From positions 1 to 62,706 of the forward strand of contig NZ_KZ304967.1 of NCBI RefSeq assembly GCF_002723615.1: 62,706 nt of DNA, given 5' to 3'. Both the position numbers and the translations under genes were made by a program. Origin of the DNA: Limimaricola cinnabarinus (GTDB lineage Bacteria > Pseudomonadota > Alphaproteobacteria > Rhodobacterales > Rhodobacteraceae). The notes below the pieces were generated by a model. It was not told where the DNA came from. It did not search any database and was given only the letters and a program-made list of their open reading frames with translations. Position 1 is the first letter of the stretch; each line of letters starts with the position of its first letter. Shown in pieces: positions 6,298-16,309 of this stretch.

Positions 6298-7116
6298 ATG
6301 CAGGACAACAGCCCCCTCCCCGGCCTGCCGTTCATGAAGATGCACGGCCTCGGCAATGATTTCGTCGTCATCGACGCGCGCCGCGAGCTGCCCGCGATGA
6401 CGCCCGATCTCGCGCGCGCCATCGCCGACCGGCATCGCGGCGTCGGCTTCGATCAGCTGGCGGTGATCCATGCGGGTGAGGGGGCCGATCTGCACCTCGT
6501 CTTCTGGAATGCCGACGGCTCGACCTCGGCCGCCTGCGGCAACGCCACGCGCTGCATCGCGGCCTGGGAGATGGCGCGCACCGGCAAGCCCGCGCTCGAC
6601 ATCACCACCGAGCGCGGCCGCCTTGCCGCGCGCGATGCGGGCGAGGGGCTGGTGGCGGTCAACATGGGCCAGCCGCAGACCCGCTGGGACGAGATCCCGC
6701 TGGCGCGCGAGATGGACACGCTGGAGCTGCCGATCGAGGGCGCGCCCACCGCCACCGGCATGGGCAACCCGCATTGCAGCTTCTTCGTCGACGATGCCGA
6801 GGCCGTCGATCTCGACGCCTTCGGCCCCGCGCATGAGCATCACCCGCTCTACCCCGAACGCACCAATGTGCAGGTGGCGCAGATCACCGGCCCCGACCGG
6901 ATCCGCATGCGGGTCTGGGAGCGCGGGGCGGGGCTGACGCTGGCCTCGGGCTCCTCGTCCTGCGCCGTGGCCGTCGCCGCCGCGCGGCGCGGGCTCACCT
7001 CGCGCGCCGTCACCATCGATCTCGATGGCGGCACGCTTCACATCGACTGGCGCGAGGACGGGGTCTGGATGACCGGGCCCGTCGCGCATGTCTTCGACGG
7101 AGTCTGGAGGCTCTGA
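6298..7116 (+). CDS. dapF: Diaminopimelate epimerase
   Basis: Converts LL- to meso-diaminopimelate for lysine and peptidoglycan synthesis in the cytoplasm. The 272-residue length is normal. The start [14 protein letters not shown] (about 13-26) is diagnostic. The two catalytic cysteines are Cys80 in AACGNATRC and Cys222 in [12 protein letters not shown]. The second motif departs from the common C-G-T/S-G-A-C-A form (SSS in place of G-A), but the cysteine and glycine are kept. The stop overlaps the mtaB start by 1 nt, so the two are coupled. Confidence 0.95.
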   Translation: MQDNSPLPGLPFMKMHGLGNDFVVIDARRELPAMTPDLARAIADRHRGVGFDQLAVIHAGEGADLHLVFWNADGSTSAACGNATRCIAAWEMARTGKPALDITTERGRLAARDAGEGLVAVNMGQPQTRWDEIPLAREMDTLELPIEGAPTATGMGNPHCSFFVDDAEAVDLDAFGPAHEHHPLYPERTNVQVAQITGPDRIRMRVWERGAGLTLASGSSSCAVAVAAARRGLTSRAVTIDLDGGTLHIDWREDGVWMTGPVAHVFDGVWRL

Positions 7117-8387
7117 TGGATCGCCCCGAATCGAACAAGGCCCCGATTTTTGCCACGATGGGCTGCCGGCTCAACGCCTACGAGACCGAGGCGATGAAGG
7201 ATCTCGCCGCGCGGGCGGGCGTCGAGGACGCGGTGGTGGTGAACACCTGCGCCGTCACCGCCGAGGCGGTGCGCAAGGCGGGACAGGAGATCCGCCGCCT
7301 GCGGCGCGAGAACCCGACCGCGAAGATCATCGTGACGGGATGCGCCGCGCAGACCGAGCCCGAGCGGTTCTCGGAGATGGCCGAGGTCGACATGGTGATC
7401 GGCAACACCGAGAAGATGCAGCCCGAGACGTGGAAGGGCATGGCGCCCGACTTGATCGGCGCGACCGAGCCCGTGCAGGTCGACGACATCATGTCCGTCA
7501 CCGAGACCGCGGGCCACCTGATCGACGGCTTCGGCAGCCGCAGCCGCGCCTATGTGCAGGTGCAGAACGGCTGCGATCACCGCTGTACCTTCTGCATCAT
7601 CCCTTACGGCCGGGGCAATTCGCGCTCGGTGCCCGCGGGCGTCGTGGTCGAGCAGATCAGGCGGCTGGTGGATCGCGGCTACGAAGAGGTGGTGCTGACC
7701 GGCGTCGACCTGACCTCGTGGGGGGCCGACCTGCCCGCCGCCCCGCGGCTAGGCGATCTGGTGATGCGCATCCTCAAGCTCATCCCCGACCTGCCCCGCC
7801 TGCGCATCTCCTCGATCGATTCGATCGAGGTGGACGAAAACCTGATGCAGGCCATCGCCACCGAGCCGCGCCTGATGCCGCATCTGCATCTGAGCCTGCA
7901 GCATGGCGACGACCTGATCCTCAAGCGGATGAAGCGCCGCCATCTGCGCGACGACGCCATCGCCTTCGCGCAGGAGGCGCGCCGCCTGCGGCCCGACATG
8001 ACCTTCGGCGCCGACATCATCGCGGGCTTTCCGACCGAAACCGAGGCGATGTTCGACAATTCGCTGAAGCTGGTCGAGGAGTGCGGGCTGACATGGCTGC
8101 ATGTCTTTCCCTACTCGCCCCGCCCCGGCACCCCGGCGGCAAGGATGCCGCAGGTGAACGGGCGCGACATCAAGGCGCGCGCCGCAAGGCTGCGGGCGGC
8201 GGGCGAGGCTGCGGCGCAGGCGCATCTCGCGGCGCAGGTGGGGCGCGGCCACCGCGTGCTGATGGAAAGCCCCCGCATGGGCCGGACCGAGCATTTCGCC
8301 GAGGTGGATTTCGCCGCCGACCAGCCCGAGGGGCGGATCGTCGAGGCCATGATCACCGGCGTGTCGGGCGCGCGGCTGATCGCCTGA
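7116..8387 (+). CDS. mtaB: tRNA threonylcarbamoyladenosine methylthiotransferase MtaB
   Basis: A radical-SAM enzyme that adds a methylthio group to t6A37 of ANN-decoding tRNAs. The 423-residue protein has the N-terminal methylthiotransferase domain with Cys17 (ATMGCRLNAYE), Cys45 (VVNTCAV) and Cys76 (TGCAAQ) for the auxiliary cluster, then the radical-SAM motif CDHRCTFC (153-160), and a short C-terminal TRAM-like tail. The G-C-R/K-L-N-x-Y-E start separates MtaB from MiaB and RimO. It is translated by overlap from dapF, a pairing common in Rhodobacterales. Confidence 0.93.
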   Translation: MDRPESNKAPIFATMGCRLNAYETEAMKDLAARAGVEDAVVVNTCAVTAEAVRKAGQEIRRLRRENPTAKIIVTGCAAQTEPERFSEMAEVDMVIGNTEKMQPETWKGMAPDLIGATEPVQVDDIMSVTETAGHLIDGFGSRSRAYVQVQNGCDHRCTFCIIPYGRGNSRSVPAGVVVEQIRRLVDRGYEEVVLTGVDLTSWGADLPAAPRLGDLVMRILKLIPDLPRLRISSIDSIEVDENLMQAIATEPRLMPHLHLSLQHGDDLILKRMKRRHLRDDAIAFAQEARRLRPDMTFGADIIAGFPTETEAMFDNSLKLVEECGLTWLHVFPYSPRPGTPAARMPQVNGRDIKARAARLRAAGEAAAQAHLAAQVGRGHRVLMESPRMGRTEHFAEVDFAADQPEGRIVEAMITGVSGARLIA

Positions 8388-8398
8388 GCGCGCCTTTC

Positions 8399-8491
8399 GG
8401 TTCATCTTTCTTCAAATACGCATGGCACCCCATAACGACCCGCGCGCGGCTTGCAGGCCGGGCGCCATGCGTATTTCAGGAAAGATGAACC
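8399..8491. repeat. Dispersed repeat, inverted pair (locus A)
   Basis: Two arms, 8399-8426 and 8464-8491, are inverted complements of each other over 28 bp with two mismatches, separated by 37 bp. In the forward sense each contains TGCGTATTT-N3-GAAAGATGAA. They could form a long hairpin between mtaB and the GST-like gene. The same unit recurs at four other intergenic loci. Confidence 0.85.
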
Positions 8492-8559
8492 GGGGGAGAC
8501 GCCCTTGTGCGAGGCGGATGGCGCTGCTTGACTGCGCGAAGCCAGCCGGAGCGTTCCAC

Positions 8560-9168
8560 ATGAAACTTCTCACCTCCCCCGCCTCGCCCTTTGCCCGCAA
8601 GGTCCGCATCGTGCTGCACGAGACCGGGCAGGCCGATGCGGTCACCGAGATCGCCGCCGCGACCGATCCGTTCGGCGACCCGGTCGACGTGATCCATGCC
8701 AACCCCCTGGGCAAGATCCCGGCGCTGGTGCGCGATGATGGCCCCGCGCTCTATGACAGCCGCGTCATCACCCGCTATCTCGATGCGCGCGCGGGCGGGC
8801 GGCTCTATCCCGAGACCCGGATCTGGGAGGTGCTGACGCTCGAGGCCACCGCCGACGGGATCATGGATGCGGCCTTGGCGATGGTGCTGGAGCTGCGCCT
8901 GCGCGCCGAGGGCGAGCGTTCGCCCAGATGGATCGAGGGGCAATGGCGTAAGGTCGAGCGCGGGCTCGACGCGATCGAGGATCGCTGGATCAGCCATCTG
9001 GGCGGGCAGCTCGACATGGGCCAGATCGCCGTGGCCTGCGCGCTCGGCTATCTCGACCTGCGCCACGGCACGCGCGACTGGCGCGCGGGGCGGCCGCAGC
9101 TCTCCGCATGGGCCGACCGATTTGCCGCGCGCGACAGCATGATCGCCACCGCGCCGCCCGCCGGCTGA
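8560..9168 (+). CDS. Glutathione S-transferase family protein
   Basis: A 202-residue protein with an N-terminal thioredoxin-like GST domain (about 1-75: KLLTSPASPFARKVRIVLHE, then NPLGKIPALV and the glutathione-binding turn LYDSRVI) and an all-helical C-terminal domain. The ATG at 8560 matches the usual GST start; the frame extends upstream through the repeat, which is unlikely to be translated. Substrate is unknown; stress detoxification or a ligand-binding role are both possible. It converges on the outer-membrane barrel gene with a 4-bp gap. Confidence 0.88.
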   Translation: MKLLTSPASPFARKVRIVLHETGQADAVTEIAAATDPFGDPVDVIHANPLGKIPALVRDDGPALYDSRVITRYLDARAGGRLYPETRIWEVLTLEATADGIMDAALAMVLELRLRAEGERSPRWIEGQWRKVERGLDAIEDRWISHLGGQLDMGQIAVACALGYLDLRHGTRDWRAGRPQLSAWADRFAARDSMIATAPPAG

Positions 9169-9172
9169 GGGT

Positions 9173-9820
9173 TCAGAAGTTGAAGCTGACGCCGAGGTTG
9201 AGCGCGTTGGTGACGATGTCCGACTCAAGCGTGCCGCCGCCGACCAGATCGGCCTCGTTCTGCGAATAGGTGCCCTTGTATTCGCCGAAGACCGAAACGC
9301 TGTCGGTCACCTCGTAGCTCGCCCCGGCCATCAGCGCCACCGCCGGTCCGGTCAGCTGGTATTCATCGGTGCGCCCCAGCCCGTCATCATACTCGACCCG
9401 CGGCACCGCGACGCCCAGGCCGCCGCCGACATAGGGCGTCAGCCCGTAGGCGGCATCGGGGAAGCGGCGATAGGCGTTCAGCGTCAGGATGTTCAGCCCG
9501 TCGGTGAACTCCAGCGTGTCGAGCCCCTCATCGGCGAGGGTCCCGTCGTCGGCATAGACCTTGGTGTGGTTGAAATCGAGGCCGAAGCCGAGATCGTCGC
9601 CGCGCCACCAGGTCGCGCGCAGGCCGTAATGCGGCGGCGCGTCAAAGGAGTTGCCCTCCCAGCCGGCGGTGAAGTCGCGATCGCTTGCCGTGCCGGGCCG
9701 GTCGACCGTGACATTCGAATGCGGTGCCTCCTGCACGCCGCCATAGAAACTCAGCTCGACCTCGGCCTGGCCGAAGGCGGGAACGAAGATCAGGAGCAGC
9801 GGTGCGACAAGGCGGAACAT
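9173..9820 (-). CDS. Outer-membrane beta-barrel protein (LpxQ/OmpA-like barrel)
   Basis: A 215-residue secreted protein. The signal peptide is residues 1-19 (MFRLVAPLLLIFVPAFGQA). The mature part has alternating amphipathic strands, Gly/aromatic girdles and a C-terminal SFNF phenylalanine, as in eight-stranded porin-like barrels. Motifs such as FTAGWEGNSFD and YGLRATWWR resemble proteins annotated as lipid A oxidase (LpxQ) in Rhizobium and Rhodobacterales. I cannot show enzymatic activity from sequence, so a generic outer-membrane barrel is the safe call. Confidence 0.8.
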   Translation of the reverse strand: MFRLVAPLLLIFVPAFGQAEVELSFYGGVQEAPHSNVTVDRPGTASDRDFTAGWEGNSFDAPPHYGLRATWWRGDDLGFGLDFNHTKVYADDGTLADEGLDTLEFTDGLNILTLNAYRRFPDAAYGLTPYVGGGLGVAVPRVEYDDGLGRTDEYQLTGPAVALMAGASYEVTDSVSVFGEYKGTYSQNEADLVGGGTLESDIVTNALNLGVSFNF

Positions 9821-10143
9821 CGGGTACGGGCTTTCGAGCAGATAGTGGCGGAGGGCGCAGGCAGGCTGGGCCCATTATCACCCGATATCTGGGCGTTGAA
9901 GAGTCGAACTCCAAGCTCACGGAAATTCAATTCGGCGTTGTCGCATTCGCGCAACGCGGCGCGCCGCCTCGCCCCCTTGTCGGCACGGGTTTCGCATCCT
10001 ACGTGCCTCCGGCTGCGCGCTATTGTCCGCTGGACGGGCGCGGGATTGATGGCTAAACAGCGCCAAAACGCCAAGCGGGTCACGGCCCGCGGTCTTTTGC
10101 CGTCCGGGCGACGCCGCCCCAGCCATACCGGAGATCACCCCCC
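9821..10143. other. Upstream region of petABC and of the barrel gene
   Basis: A 323-nt divergent region that should contain the petABC promoter and the barrel-gene promoter. Its middle (around 9880-9935) is more A/T-rich. No consensus promoter stands out by eye, and there is no plausible extra gene. A GGAGA ribosome site lies 10 nt before the petA GTG. Confidence 0.4.
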
Positions 10144-10704
10144 GTGTCACACGCAGACGATCATCAGGGCACCCGCCGCGATTTTCTCTACTATGCCACC
10201 GCAGGGGCGGGGGCCGTCGTGGCCGGCGCCGCCGTCTGGCCGCTGGTCAACCAGATGAACCCCTCGGCCGACGTCCTGGCGCTGGCCTCGATCCGGGTCG
10301 ACGTCTCCGGCGTCCAGCCGGGCACCCAGCTCACCGTGCTGTGGCAGGGCAAGCCGGTCTTCATCCGCTCGCGCACCGAGGCCGAGATCGCCGCCGCGCG
10401 CGAGGTCGACGTCGAGACGCTGCCCGACCCGGTGGCGCAGAACGAGAACCTCGCCGGCGCCGCGCTCGCCACCGACGAGAACCGCGCGCTCGACGAGACC
10501 GGCACATGGCTCGTGCAGATGGGCATCTGCACCCATCTGGGCTGCGTGCCCCTGGGCGAGCAGGGTGATTTCGGCGGCTGGTTCTGCCCCTGCCACGGCT
10601 CGCATTACGACACGGCGGGCCGCATCCGCAAAGGCCCCGCGCCGCGCAACCTGCCCATCCCCGTCGCCGAATTCGTCGACGAGACGACCATCAAGCTCGG
10701 CTGA
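10144..10704 (+). CDS. petA: Ubiquinol-cytochrome c reductase Rieske iron-sulfur subunit
   Basis: The Rieske protein of the cytochrome bc1 complex, which carries electrons from ubiquinol to cytochrome c1. It has 186 residues and starts at GTG. The twin-arginine segment [16 protein letters not shown] (10-25) acts as an uncleaved Tat signal and membrane anchor. The [2Fe-2S] ligands are Cys129 and His131 (CTHLGC) and Cys148 and His151 (CPCHGS), with Cys134/Cys150 as the expected disulfide. It is first in petABC, 11 nt before petB. The gene is also called fbcF. Confidence 0.97.
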   Translation: MSHADDHQGTRRDFLYYATAGAGAVVAGAAVWPLVNQMNPSADVLALASIRVDVSGVQPGTQLTVLWQGKPVFIRSRTEAEIAAAREVDVETLPDPVAQNENLAGAALATDENRALDETGTWLVQMGICTHLGCVPLGEQGDFGGWFCPCHGSHYDTAGRIRKGPAPRNLPIPVAEFVDETTIKLG

Positions 10705-10715
10705 GGAGACCTCTG

Positions 10716-12059
10716 ATGTCCGGTATTCCGCACGATCATTACGAACCCAAGACAGGCGGCGAGCGCTGGCTCAACAACCGCCTGCCGGTCCTCGGCCTGC
10801 TCTATGACACGCTGATGATCCCGACGCCCAAGAACCTCAACTGGATGTGGATCTGGGGCATCGTCCTGACCTTCACCCTGGCGCTGCAGATCGTCACCGG
10901 CATCGTGCTGGTGATGCATTACACGCCGCATGTCGACCTGGCCTTCGCCAGCGTCGAGAAGATCATGCGCGACGTGAATGGCGGCTTCATGCTGCGCTAC
11001 CTGCACGCCAACGGCGCCTCGCTGTTCTTCGTCGCGGTCTATGCGCACATCTTCCGCAGCCTCTACTACGGCAACTACAAGTCGCCGCGCGAGGTGACCT
11101 GGATCATCGGCATCCTGATGTACCTGCTGATGATGGGCACCGCCTTCATGGGCTACGTGCTGCCCTGGGGCCAGATGTCGTTCCACGGCACCGCCGTGAT
11201 CACCGGCCTGTTCGGCGCCATCCCCTTCGTCGGCGAAGCGATCCAGACCTGGCTGCTGGGCGCCTCGGCCGTGGGCCAGCCCGCGCTCAACCGCTTCTTC
11301 TCGCTGCATTACCTGATGCCCTTCATCCTGGCGGGCCTGACCATCGTCCACATCTGGGCCTTCCACTCGACCGGCAACAACAACCCCACCGGGGTCGAGG
11401 TGCGCCGCGGCTCGAAGGAAGAGGCCAAGCGCGACACCCTGCCCTTCTGGCCCTACTTCGTGATGAAGGACCTCTTCGCGCTGGCGATCGTGCTGATGAT
11501 CTTCTTCGCCATCGTCGGCTTCATGCCCAACTATCTCGGCCACCCCGACAACTACATCGAGGCGAACCCGCTGGCGACGCCCGCGCACATCGTGCCCGAA
11601 TGGTACTTCCTGCCCTTCTACGCGATCCTGCGCGCCTTCACCGCCGATGTCTGGGTCGTGATGTTCGCCAACTGGATCAGCTTCGGCATCATCGACGCGA
11701 AGTTCTTCGGCGTGATCGCCATGTTCGGCGCCATCGCGGTGATCGCGCTCGCGCCGTGGCTCGACACCTCCTCGGTGCGCTCGGGCCGGTATCGCCCGAT
11801 GTTCAAGTGGTGGTTCGCGCTGCTGGTCGTCGATTTCTTCGTGCTGATGTGGGGCGGCGCGATGCCCGCCGAAGGGATCTATCCCTACATCTCGCTGATC
11901 GGCGCGGCCTACTGGTTCGGCTACTTCCTGGTGATCCTGCCGCTGCTGGGCGTGATCGAGAAGCCGCTGCCGATGCCGGCGACGATCGAGGACGACTTCA
12001 ACGCCCATTACGACCCCAAGACCGGCGGCACCCATACCGTCGTCAAGCCGGCCGAGTGA
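10716..12059 (+). CDS. petB: Cytochrome b of the bc1 complex
   Basis: The 447-residue membrane subunit with eight transmembrane helices that binds hemes bL and bH and both quinone sites. Recognisable parts are the helix with [20 protein letters not shown], the [13 protein letters not shown] segment of the Qo site, and the PEWYF motif ([18 protein letters not shown]). A GAGGAGA ribosome site precedes the ATG. Its length is typical of Rhodobacter-type cytochrome b with a C-terminal extension. It is co-transcribed with petA and petC. Confidence 0.97.
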   Translation: MSGIPHDHYEPKTGGERWLNNRLPVLGLLYDTLMIPTPKNLNWMWIWGIVLTFTLALQIVTGIVLVMHYTPHVDLAFASVEKIMRDVNGGFMLRYLHANGASLFFVAVYAHIFRSLYYGNYKSPREVTWIIGILMYLLMMGTAFMGYVLPWGQMSFHGTAVITGLFGAIPFVGEAIQTWLLGASAVGQPALNRFFSLHYLMPFILAGLTIVHIWAFHSTGNNNPTGVEVRRGSKEEAKRDTLPFWPYFVMKDLFALAIVLMIFFAIVGFMPNYLGHPDNYIEANPLATPAHIVPEWYFLPFYAILRAFTADVWVVMFANWISFGIIDAKFFGVIAMFGAIAVIALAPWLDTSSVRSGRYRPMFKWWFALLVVDFFVLMWGGAMPAEGIYPYISLIGAAYWFGYFLVILPLLGVIEKPLPMPATIEDDFNAHYDPKTGGTHTVVKPAE

Positions 12060-12073
12060 GAAAGGCAAGACAC

Positions 12074-12919
12074 ATGCTGAGAACCGTCACGCTTGCCGCC
12101 GTCGCGGCGATGGGCCTCGCCGGCACCGCCATGGCCGCCGAATCCGAGACCCTCATCACGGATTACGACTTCCCCTACGAGGGTCCCTTCGGGGCCTTCG
12201 ACCAGATGCAGCTGCAGCGCGGCCTGCAGGTCTACACCGAGGTCTGCGCCGCCTGCCACGGGCTGCAATACGTCTCCTACCGCAACCTGCATGACGAGGG
12301 CGGCCCCGGCCTGCCCGAGGATCAGGTCCGCGCCTATGCCGCGCAGTTCGAGACCTTCGACGAAGATCTCGACGATTACCGCCCGGCCACCCCGGCGGAC
12401 AAGTTCCCGCAAAGCGCGCTGCCCGAAGCGCCCGACCTGTCGCTGATGGCCAAGTCGCGCGCGGGCTTTCATGGCCCCTATGGCTCGGGCCTCAACCAGC
12501 TCTTCAAGGGCATGGGCGGGCCGGAATACATCGCCTCGCTGCTGACCGGCTACGAAGAGGCGCCGGCCTGCGCGCCCGAGGACTTCCCGGGCTACTACAA
12601 CGTCGCCTTCGGCGCCGGCGGCTATCCCGAGCAGTGCATCGACGAGGACGGCCACCACATGGCGCCCGGCTCCTGGATCGCCATGCCGCCGCCGCTTCTG
12701 GGCGACGACGTGGTCTATGAGGACGGCCACCCGGCCACCATCGAGGAAGAGGCCAAGGACGTCACCGCCTTCATGATGTGGACCGCCGAGCCCAAGATGA
12801 TGGCCCGCAAGCAGGCCGGCTTCACCGGCGTGCTGTTCCTCGGCCTGCTCGCCGTGCTGCTCTACCTCACCAACAAGCGGATCTGGCACCGCGCCAAATA
12901 CGGCCCGCGCGACGAGTGA
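12074..12919 (+). CDS. petC: Cytochrome c1 of the bc1 complex
   Basis: A 281-residue periplasmic c-type cytochrome with a cleavable signal peptide (1-22, ending GTAMAA) and one C-terminal membrane anchor (about 250-270). Heme is attached at CAACH (58-62), and Met204 in IAMPPPL is the probable sixth ligand. Cys166 and Cys188 match the extra disulfide loop described for Rhodobacter cytochrome c1. It is the last gene of petABC and is followed by a clear terminator. Confidence 0.96.
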   Translation: MLRTVTLAAVAAMGLAGTAMAAESETLITDYDFPYEGPFGAFDQMQLQRGLQVYTEVCAACHGLQYVSYRNLHDEGGPGLPEDQVRAYAAQFETFDEDLDDYRPATPADKFPQSALPEAPDLSLMAKSRAGFHGPYGSGLNQLFKGMGGPEYIASLLTGYEEAPACAPEDFPGYYNVAFGAGGYPEQCIDEDGHHMAPGSWIAMPPPLLGDDVVYEDGHPATIEEEAKDVTAFMMWTAEPKMMARKQAGFTGVLFLGLLAVLLYLTNKRIWHRAKYGPRDE

Positions 12920-12941
12920 TCGTCAGGGCTTGATCCCGAGA

Positions 12942-12970
12942 GGGGCGCTCCGAAAGGGGCGCCCCTTTTT
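12942..12970 (+). terminator. Rho-independent terminator of petABC
   Basis: Perfect 7-bp stem GGGGCGC / GCGCCCC (12942-12948 with 12959-12965), a 10-nt loop and a TTTTT run, 22 nt after the petC stop. Confidence 0.85.
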
Positions 12971-13003
12971 CGTGGGTGGCACCTTCGCCGGGGCCGGGGG
13001 ATT

Positions 13004-13085
13004 TGCGTATTTGGAGAAAGATGAACGAGGGCGTCGCGGCACCATGGCTGGCGCACCGCCCCATTCATCTTTCCTGAAATACGCA
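13004..13085. repeat. Dispersed repeat, inverted pair (locus B)
   Basis: Arms at 13004-13026 (forward) and 13064-13085 (reverse) carry the unit TGCGTATTT-N3-GAAAGATGAA. They sit between convergent petC and thiQ. Read in reverse, the right-hand arm continues to match the 8464 copy, giving 29 identical bases. Confidence 0.85.
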
Positions 13086-13126
13086 TGGCGCCCCGTCGCG
13101 GCCATCCCGCCGCCCGCAGTGATGCC

Positions 13127-13822
13127 TCAACGCCCGAGGTAGGCCCTGAGCGCGGGGGGCGGATCGGCCAGCAGCGGCGCGGCGGGCGCGGGCGGCTCGG
13201 CGCGGCCCGCATCGACCAGCACGATGTCGCTGGCGATGCGCGCGGCATCCTCGGGGTCGTGGCTCACCATCAGGAGCGTGCGCCCCTCCCCCGCCAGCAC
13301 CGCGCGCGCCAGATCGAGCATCTCCATCCGAAGCCCCGGCCCCAAGGCGGCGAAGGGCTCGTCGAGAAGCACCAGCGGGCGGTCCATCAGCAGCACGCGG
13401 GCCAGCGCCGCGCGGCTTTGCTGCCCGCCCGACAGCGCGGCGGGCCTGCGCGCTTCCATGCCCCGCAGCCCGACCCGCTCCAGCACCTGCGCGATTCGCG
13501 TCCGCCTGTCCGCATCGAGCCGCCCCTTCGGGTCGATCCCGAGCGCGAGATTGCGCTCGATGCTCAGATGCGGAAACAGGTTGTTGTCCTGAAACAGGAT
13601 CGAGATCGGCCTTTGCGCGGGCCTCAGAGCGGTCAGCTCGCGCCCGTCCCACGACACCCGCCCGGCATCGGGCGCGAGAAACCCCGCGATCGCGGCGAGC
13701 AGCGTCGACTTGCCGCCGCCAGATGGCCCCATCACCGCGCAGACCGCGCCGTCGGGCAGGACCCAGTCCGCCGCAAGCGCGAAATCGCCCTGCCGGATCT
13801 CCAGCTTCTCAAGCCGCAGCAT
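13127..13822 (-). CDS. thiQ: Thiamine ABC transporter ATP-binding protein
   Basis: The ATPase of the thiamine/TPP importer ThiBPQ. It has 231 residues, with Walker A GPSGGGKST (32-40), the ABC signature LSGGQQ (130-135), Walker B VLLDEP (151-156) and the switch histidine in SHDPEDAARIA. Start ATG 13822 begins MLRLEKLEIRQGDF, as usual for ThiQ. It overlaps the end of thiP by 14 nt. Assignment to thiamine rests on the operon and its riboswitch. Confidence 0.93.
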   Translation of the reverse strand: MLRLEKLEIRQGDFALAADWVLPDGAVCAVMGPSGGGKSTLLAAIAGFLAPDAGRVSWDGRELTALRPAQRPISILFQDNNLFPHLSIERNLALGIDPKGRLDADRRTRIAQVLERVGLRGMEARRPAALSGGQQSRAALARVLLMDRPLVLLDEPFAALGPGLRMEMLDLARAVLAGEGRTLLMVSHDPEDAARIASDIVLVDAGRAEPPAPAAPLLADPPPALRAYLGR

Positions 13823-15311
13823 CGACCCGCCCTCCCCTGTCGAAGATCCAGAACAGCGCAAGGCTGATCGCCAGCAACACCAGCGCCACGCCTGCCGCCT
13901 GCTCCATCCGGTAGGCCGACATCAGCCGCACCATCAGAAGCGGCAACGTCGCCTGCCCGTCCCCCGCGAACAGCGCGATCACGCCCAGATCGCCCATCGA
14001 CAGCGCCGCCGTCAGCCCGGCGGCAAAGCCCAAGGGGCGGCGGATGCGCGGCAGGATCAGCCAGCGCAGCCGCGCCAGCCCGTGCAGCCCGAGGCTGTCG
14101 GCCAACCGTCCATGCCCGGCCTCAGCCTGCGCCACGGCGGGCGCGATCACCCGCGCCGCAAAGGGCAACGCCATCACCGCATTGACCAGCATGGTCACGA
14201 GAAGCGCGACCTCGCGCGGCGAAACCAGCGGGTGCAGCAGCACGAAAAGCCCCGTGCCCATCACCAGCCCCGAAGCGGCGAGCGGCAGCAGCATCGACAG
14301 CCGCGCCAGCGCCCCGCCCCTGAGCGCGAGGGCCAGCGCCATCGCCAGCGTCAGCGCCGTCGCCCCCAGCGCCACGGCGACCGACCGCGCCGCCGCGGGC
14401 CAGAGCCCGCCCGGCAGATCCGCCAGCCCCGGCAGACCGCGCGCCAGAATCATCGCCAGAGGCGCCATGAGAAACAGCGCGGCCAGCGTCACCGAAAGCG
14501 CATCGAGCATGCGCCCGCCCGGCGCATGATGCTCGACCACCCGGTCGAGCCCCGCGCCGAGCGCCTCGGGCGCGCCCGCCGCGCGCAGCCCCAGCGCCGC
14601 CGCCGCGCAAAGTGCGAACTGCACCACCGCCAGCATCGCCGCGCGCCCGAGATCGAAATCGAACCGCACGGCCTGGTAGATCGCCAGTTCCACCGTCGTC
14701 GCCCTGGGTCCGCCGCCCAGCGTCAGCGCCACGGCAAAGCTCGTGAGGCAGATGAGAAAGATCACCGCGAAGGCACCCGGTGCCACGGCGCGCAGCATCG
14801 GTCCCTCCAGAAGCCGTCCGACCGGCGCGCCGAGAGAGGCGGCAAGACGGAACCGCTCCGCCGGGATCGACAGCCAGCCCTGCAAAATCAGCCGCACCGC
14901 CAGTGGCAGGTTGAAGAACACATGCGCCAGCACCACCCCGTGCCAGCCATAGACCGACACCGGCCCGAGCCCCGCGAGGCCCAGCGCGTCGTTGAGTATG
15001 CCGCCGCGCCCGAACACGCCGATGAGCCCGATCACCGCGACGATCACCGGCAGGATGAAGGGCGCGCCCAGCAGCGTCACCAGCGCCGCGCGGCCCGGAA
15101 ACCTTTGCCGCGCCAGCGCGCGGGCAACCGGTATGGCCAGAACGACCGACACCAGCGCCGAGAGCGCGGCCTGCCAGATCGTGAATCGGATCGCGGCCCA
15201 ATCGGCGGGGCCGAGGCGCAGCGCGAAGCCCGCGCGCCAGGCGACCGCGCCCAGCGTGCCCAGCGTCAGCGCCAGCACCAGCCCGGCGGCGATGCCGCCG
15301 GGCCACCGCAT
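13809..15311 (-). CDS. thiP: Thiamine ABC transporter permease
   Basis: A 500-residue inner-membrane permease with about twelve predicted helices arranged as two tandem binding-protein-dependent transport domains, the fused architecture typical of ThiP. It begins with the hydrophobic helix IAAGLVLALTLGTLGAVAW. The chosen ATG lies 8 nt after the thiB stop. It passes thiamine or its phosphates delivered by ThiB, driven by ThiQ. Confidence 0.92.
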   Translation of the reverse strand: MRWPGGIAAGLVLALTLGTLGAVAWRAGFALRLGPADWAAIRFTIWQAALSALVSVVLAIPVARALARQRFPGRAALVTLLGAPFILPVIVAVIGLIGVFGRGGILNDALGLAGLGPVSVYGWHGVVLAHVFFNLPLAVRLILQGWLSIPAERFRLAASLGAPVGRLLEGPMLRAVAPGAFAVIFLICLTSFAVALTLGGGPRATTVELAIYQAVRFDFDLGRAAMLAVVQFALCAAAALGLRAAGAPEALGAGLDRVVEHHAPGGRMLDALSVTLAALFLMAPLAMILARGLPGLADLPGGLWPAAARSVAVALGATALTLAMALALALRGGALARLSMLLPLAASGLVMGTGLFVLLHPLVSPREVALLVTMLVNAVMALPFAARVIAPAVAQAEAGHGRLADSLGLHGLARLRWLILPRIRRPLGFAAGLTAALSMGDLGVIALFAGDGQATLPLLMVRLMSAYRMEQAAGVALVLLAISLALFWIFDRGGRVDAAA

Positions 15312-15319
15312 CCCGCGCG

Positions 15320-16306
15320 TTATCGCGACAGCCCCTGCCGCCACGCCTCGACCGCATCCTCGCGCCGCGCATCGGCCTCGTCCTCGGCCAGCCAGATCGC
15401 ATTCTTGGGCAGGGCGATCGACTGGAAGCCTTCGGGCCATTCGGCCTTGGGCAGCGCCGAGGGGTAGGACCAGTTCGAGGTCGGGATCAGCGACTGGAAT
15501 TCGGGGCTGACCACGAACTGCATGAACTGCGCGGCAAGCTCGGGCTCTTCCGCCCCTTTGAGCTGCGCGGCCAGCTCGATCGTCATGTAATGCCCCTCAT
15601 CGAAGATCGCCGCCGACACCGTGTCGTCCTCTTCGGCGATCGCGTGGTAGGCGGGCGATGTGGTGTAGCTCAGCACCATGTCGACCTCGCCCTCGGTGAA
15701 GAGGCCGTAGGATTCCGACCAGCCGGGCGTGACGGTGGTAATCTTGGGGGCGAGCGCGGCCCATTTCTCCTCGGCCTCCTCGCCAAAGACCTCATCGGCC
15801 CAGAGCGCCAGCGACAGGCCCGAGACCGAGCTGCGCGGGTCCTGGATGGCGATGCGCAGATCGTCGGGGGCCTCGACCAGCGCCTCGAAGCTCGACGGCA
15901 CCTCCTCCAGCGCCTCGTTGTCATAGACGAAGGCAAGATAGGACCAGTCGAAGGGCAAAAAGACCTCGTCCTGCCAGTCGATCGGCAGGGTCAGCGCGGC
16001 GGTGTCGACGCCGTGGGGTGCAAAAAGCCCGGTTTCGCGCGCCTGCTTCATCTCGGTCGAATCAAAGCCGATGGCGACATCGGCCTGCGCGCGCGCGCCT
16101 TCGAGCTTGAGCCGCGGCAGCAGGTCGCCGGTCTGGTAATCGATGCTGCAGTCGCACTGCGCCTCGAAGGCTTCCCTGATCGCGGGGCCGGGGCCCCATT
16201 CGGAGGCGAAGTAGTCGGGGGCGTAGATAGTGAGGGTCTTGTCCTGCGCGATGGCCGGCGTGGCCAGAAGCGCGAGGGCGAGACCCGCATGCAGGCGATA
16301 TGTCAT
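15320..16306 (-). CDS. thiB: Thiamine-binding periplasmic protein
   Basis: A 328-residue solute-binding protein with a signal peptide ([20 protein letters not shown]). The mature part starts with [20 protein letters not shown], followed by the [27 protein letters not shown] region typical of TbpA/ThiB, and W/Y residues for thiamine stacking. The gene is first in thiBPQ and lies directly behind a TPP aptamer. Start ATG 16306 has a GGAGG ribosome site 6 nt upstream, which is itself part of the regulatory hairpin. Confidence 0.94.
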   Translation of the reverse strand: MTYRLHAGLALALLATPAIAQDKTLTIYAPDYFASEWGPGPAIREAFEAQCDCSIDYQTGDLLPRLKLEGARAQADVAIGFDSTEMKQARETGLFAPHGVDTAALTLPIDWQDEVFLPFDWSYLAFVYDNEALEEVPSSFEALVEAPDDLRIAIQDPRSSVSGLSLALWADEVFGEEAEEKWAALAPKITTVTPGWSESYGLFTEGEVDMVLSYTTSPAYHAIAEEDDTVSAAIFDEGHYMTIELAAQLKGAEEPELAAQFMQFVVSPEFQSLIPTSNWSYPSALPKAEWPEGFQSIALPKNAIWLAEDEADARREDAVEAWRQGLSR

Positions 16307-16309
16307 GGT

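Noticed and set aside
13710-15467. 585-codon plus-strand frame opposite thiP
   Set aside because: Extreme Arg/Gln/Pro composition and complete overlap with a clear permease; a shadow frame of high-GC DNA.
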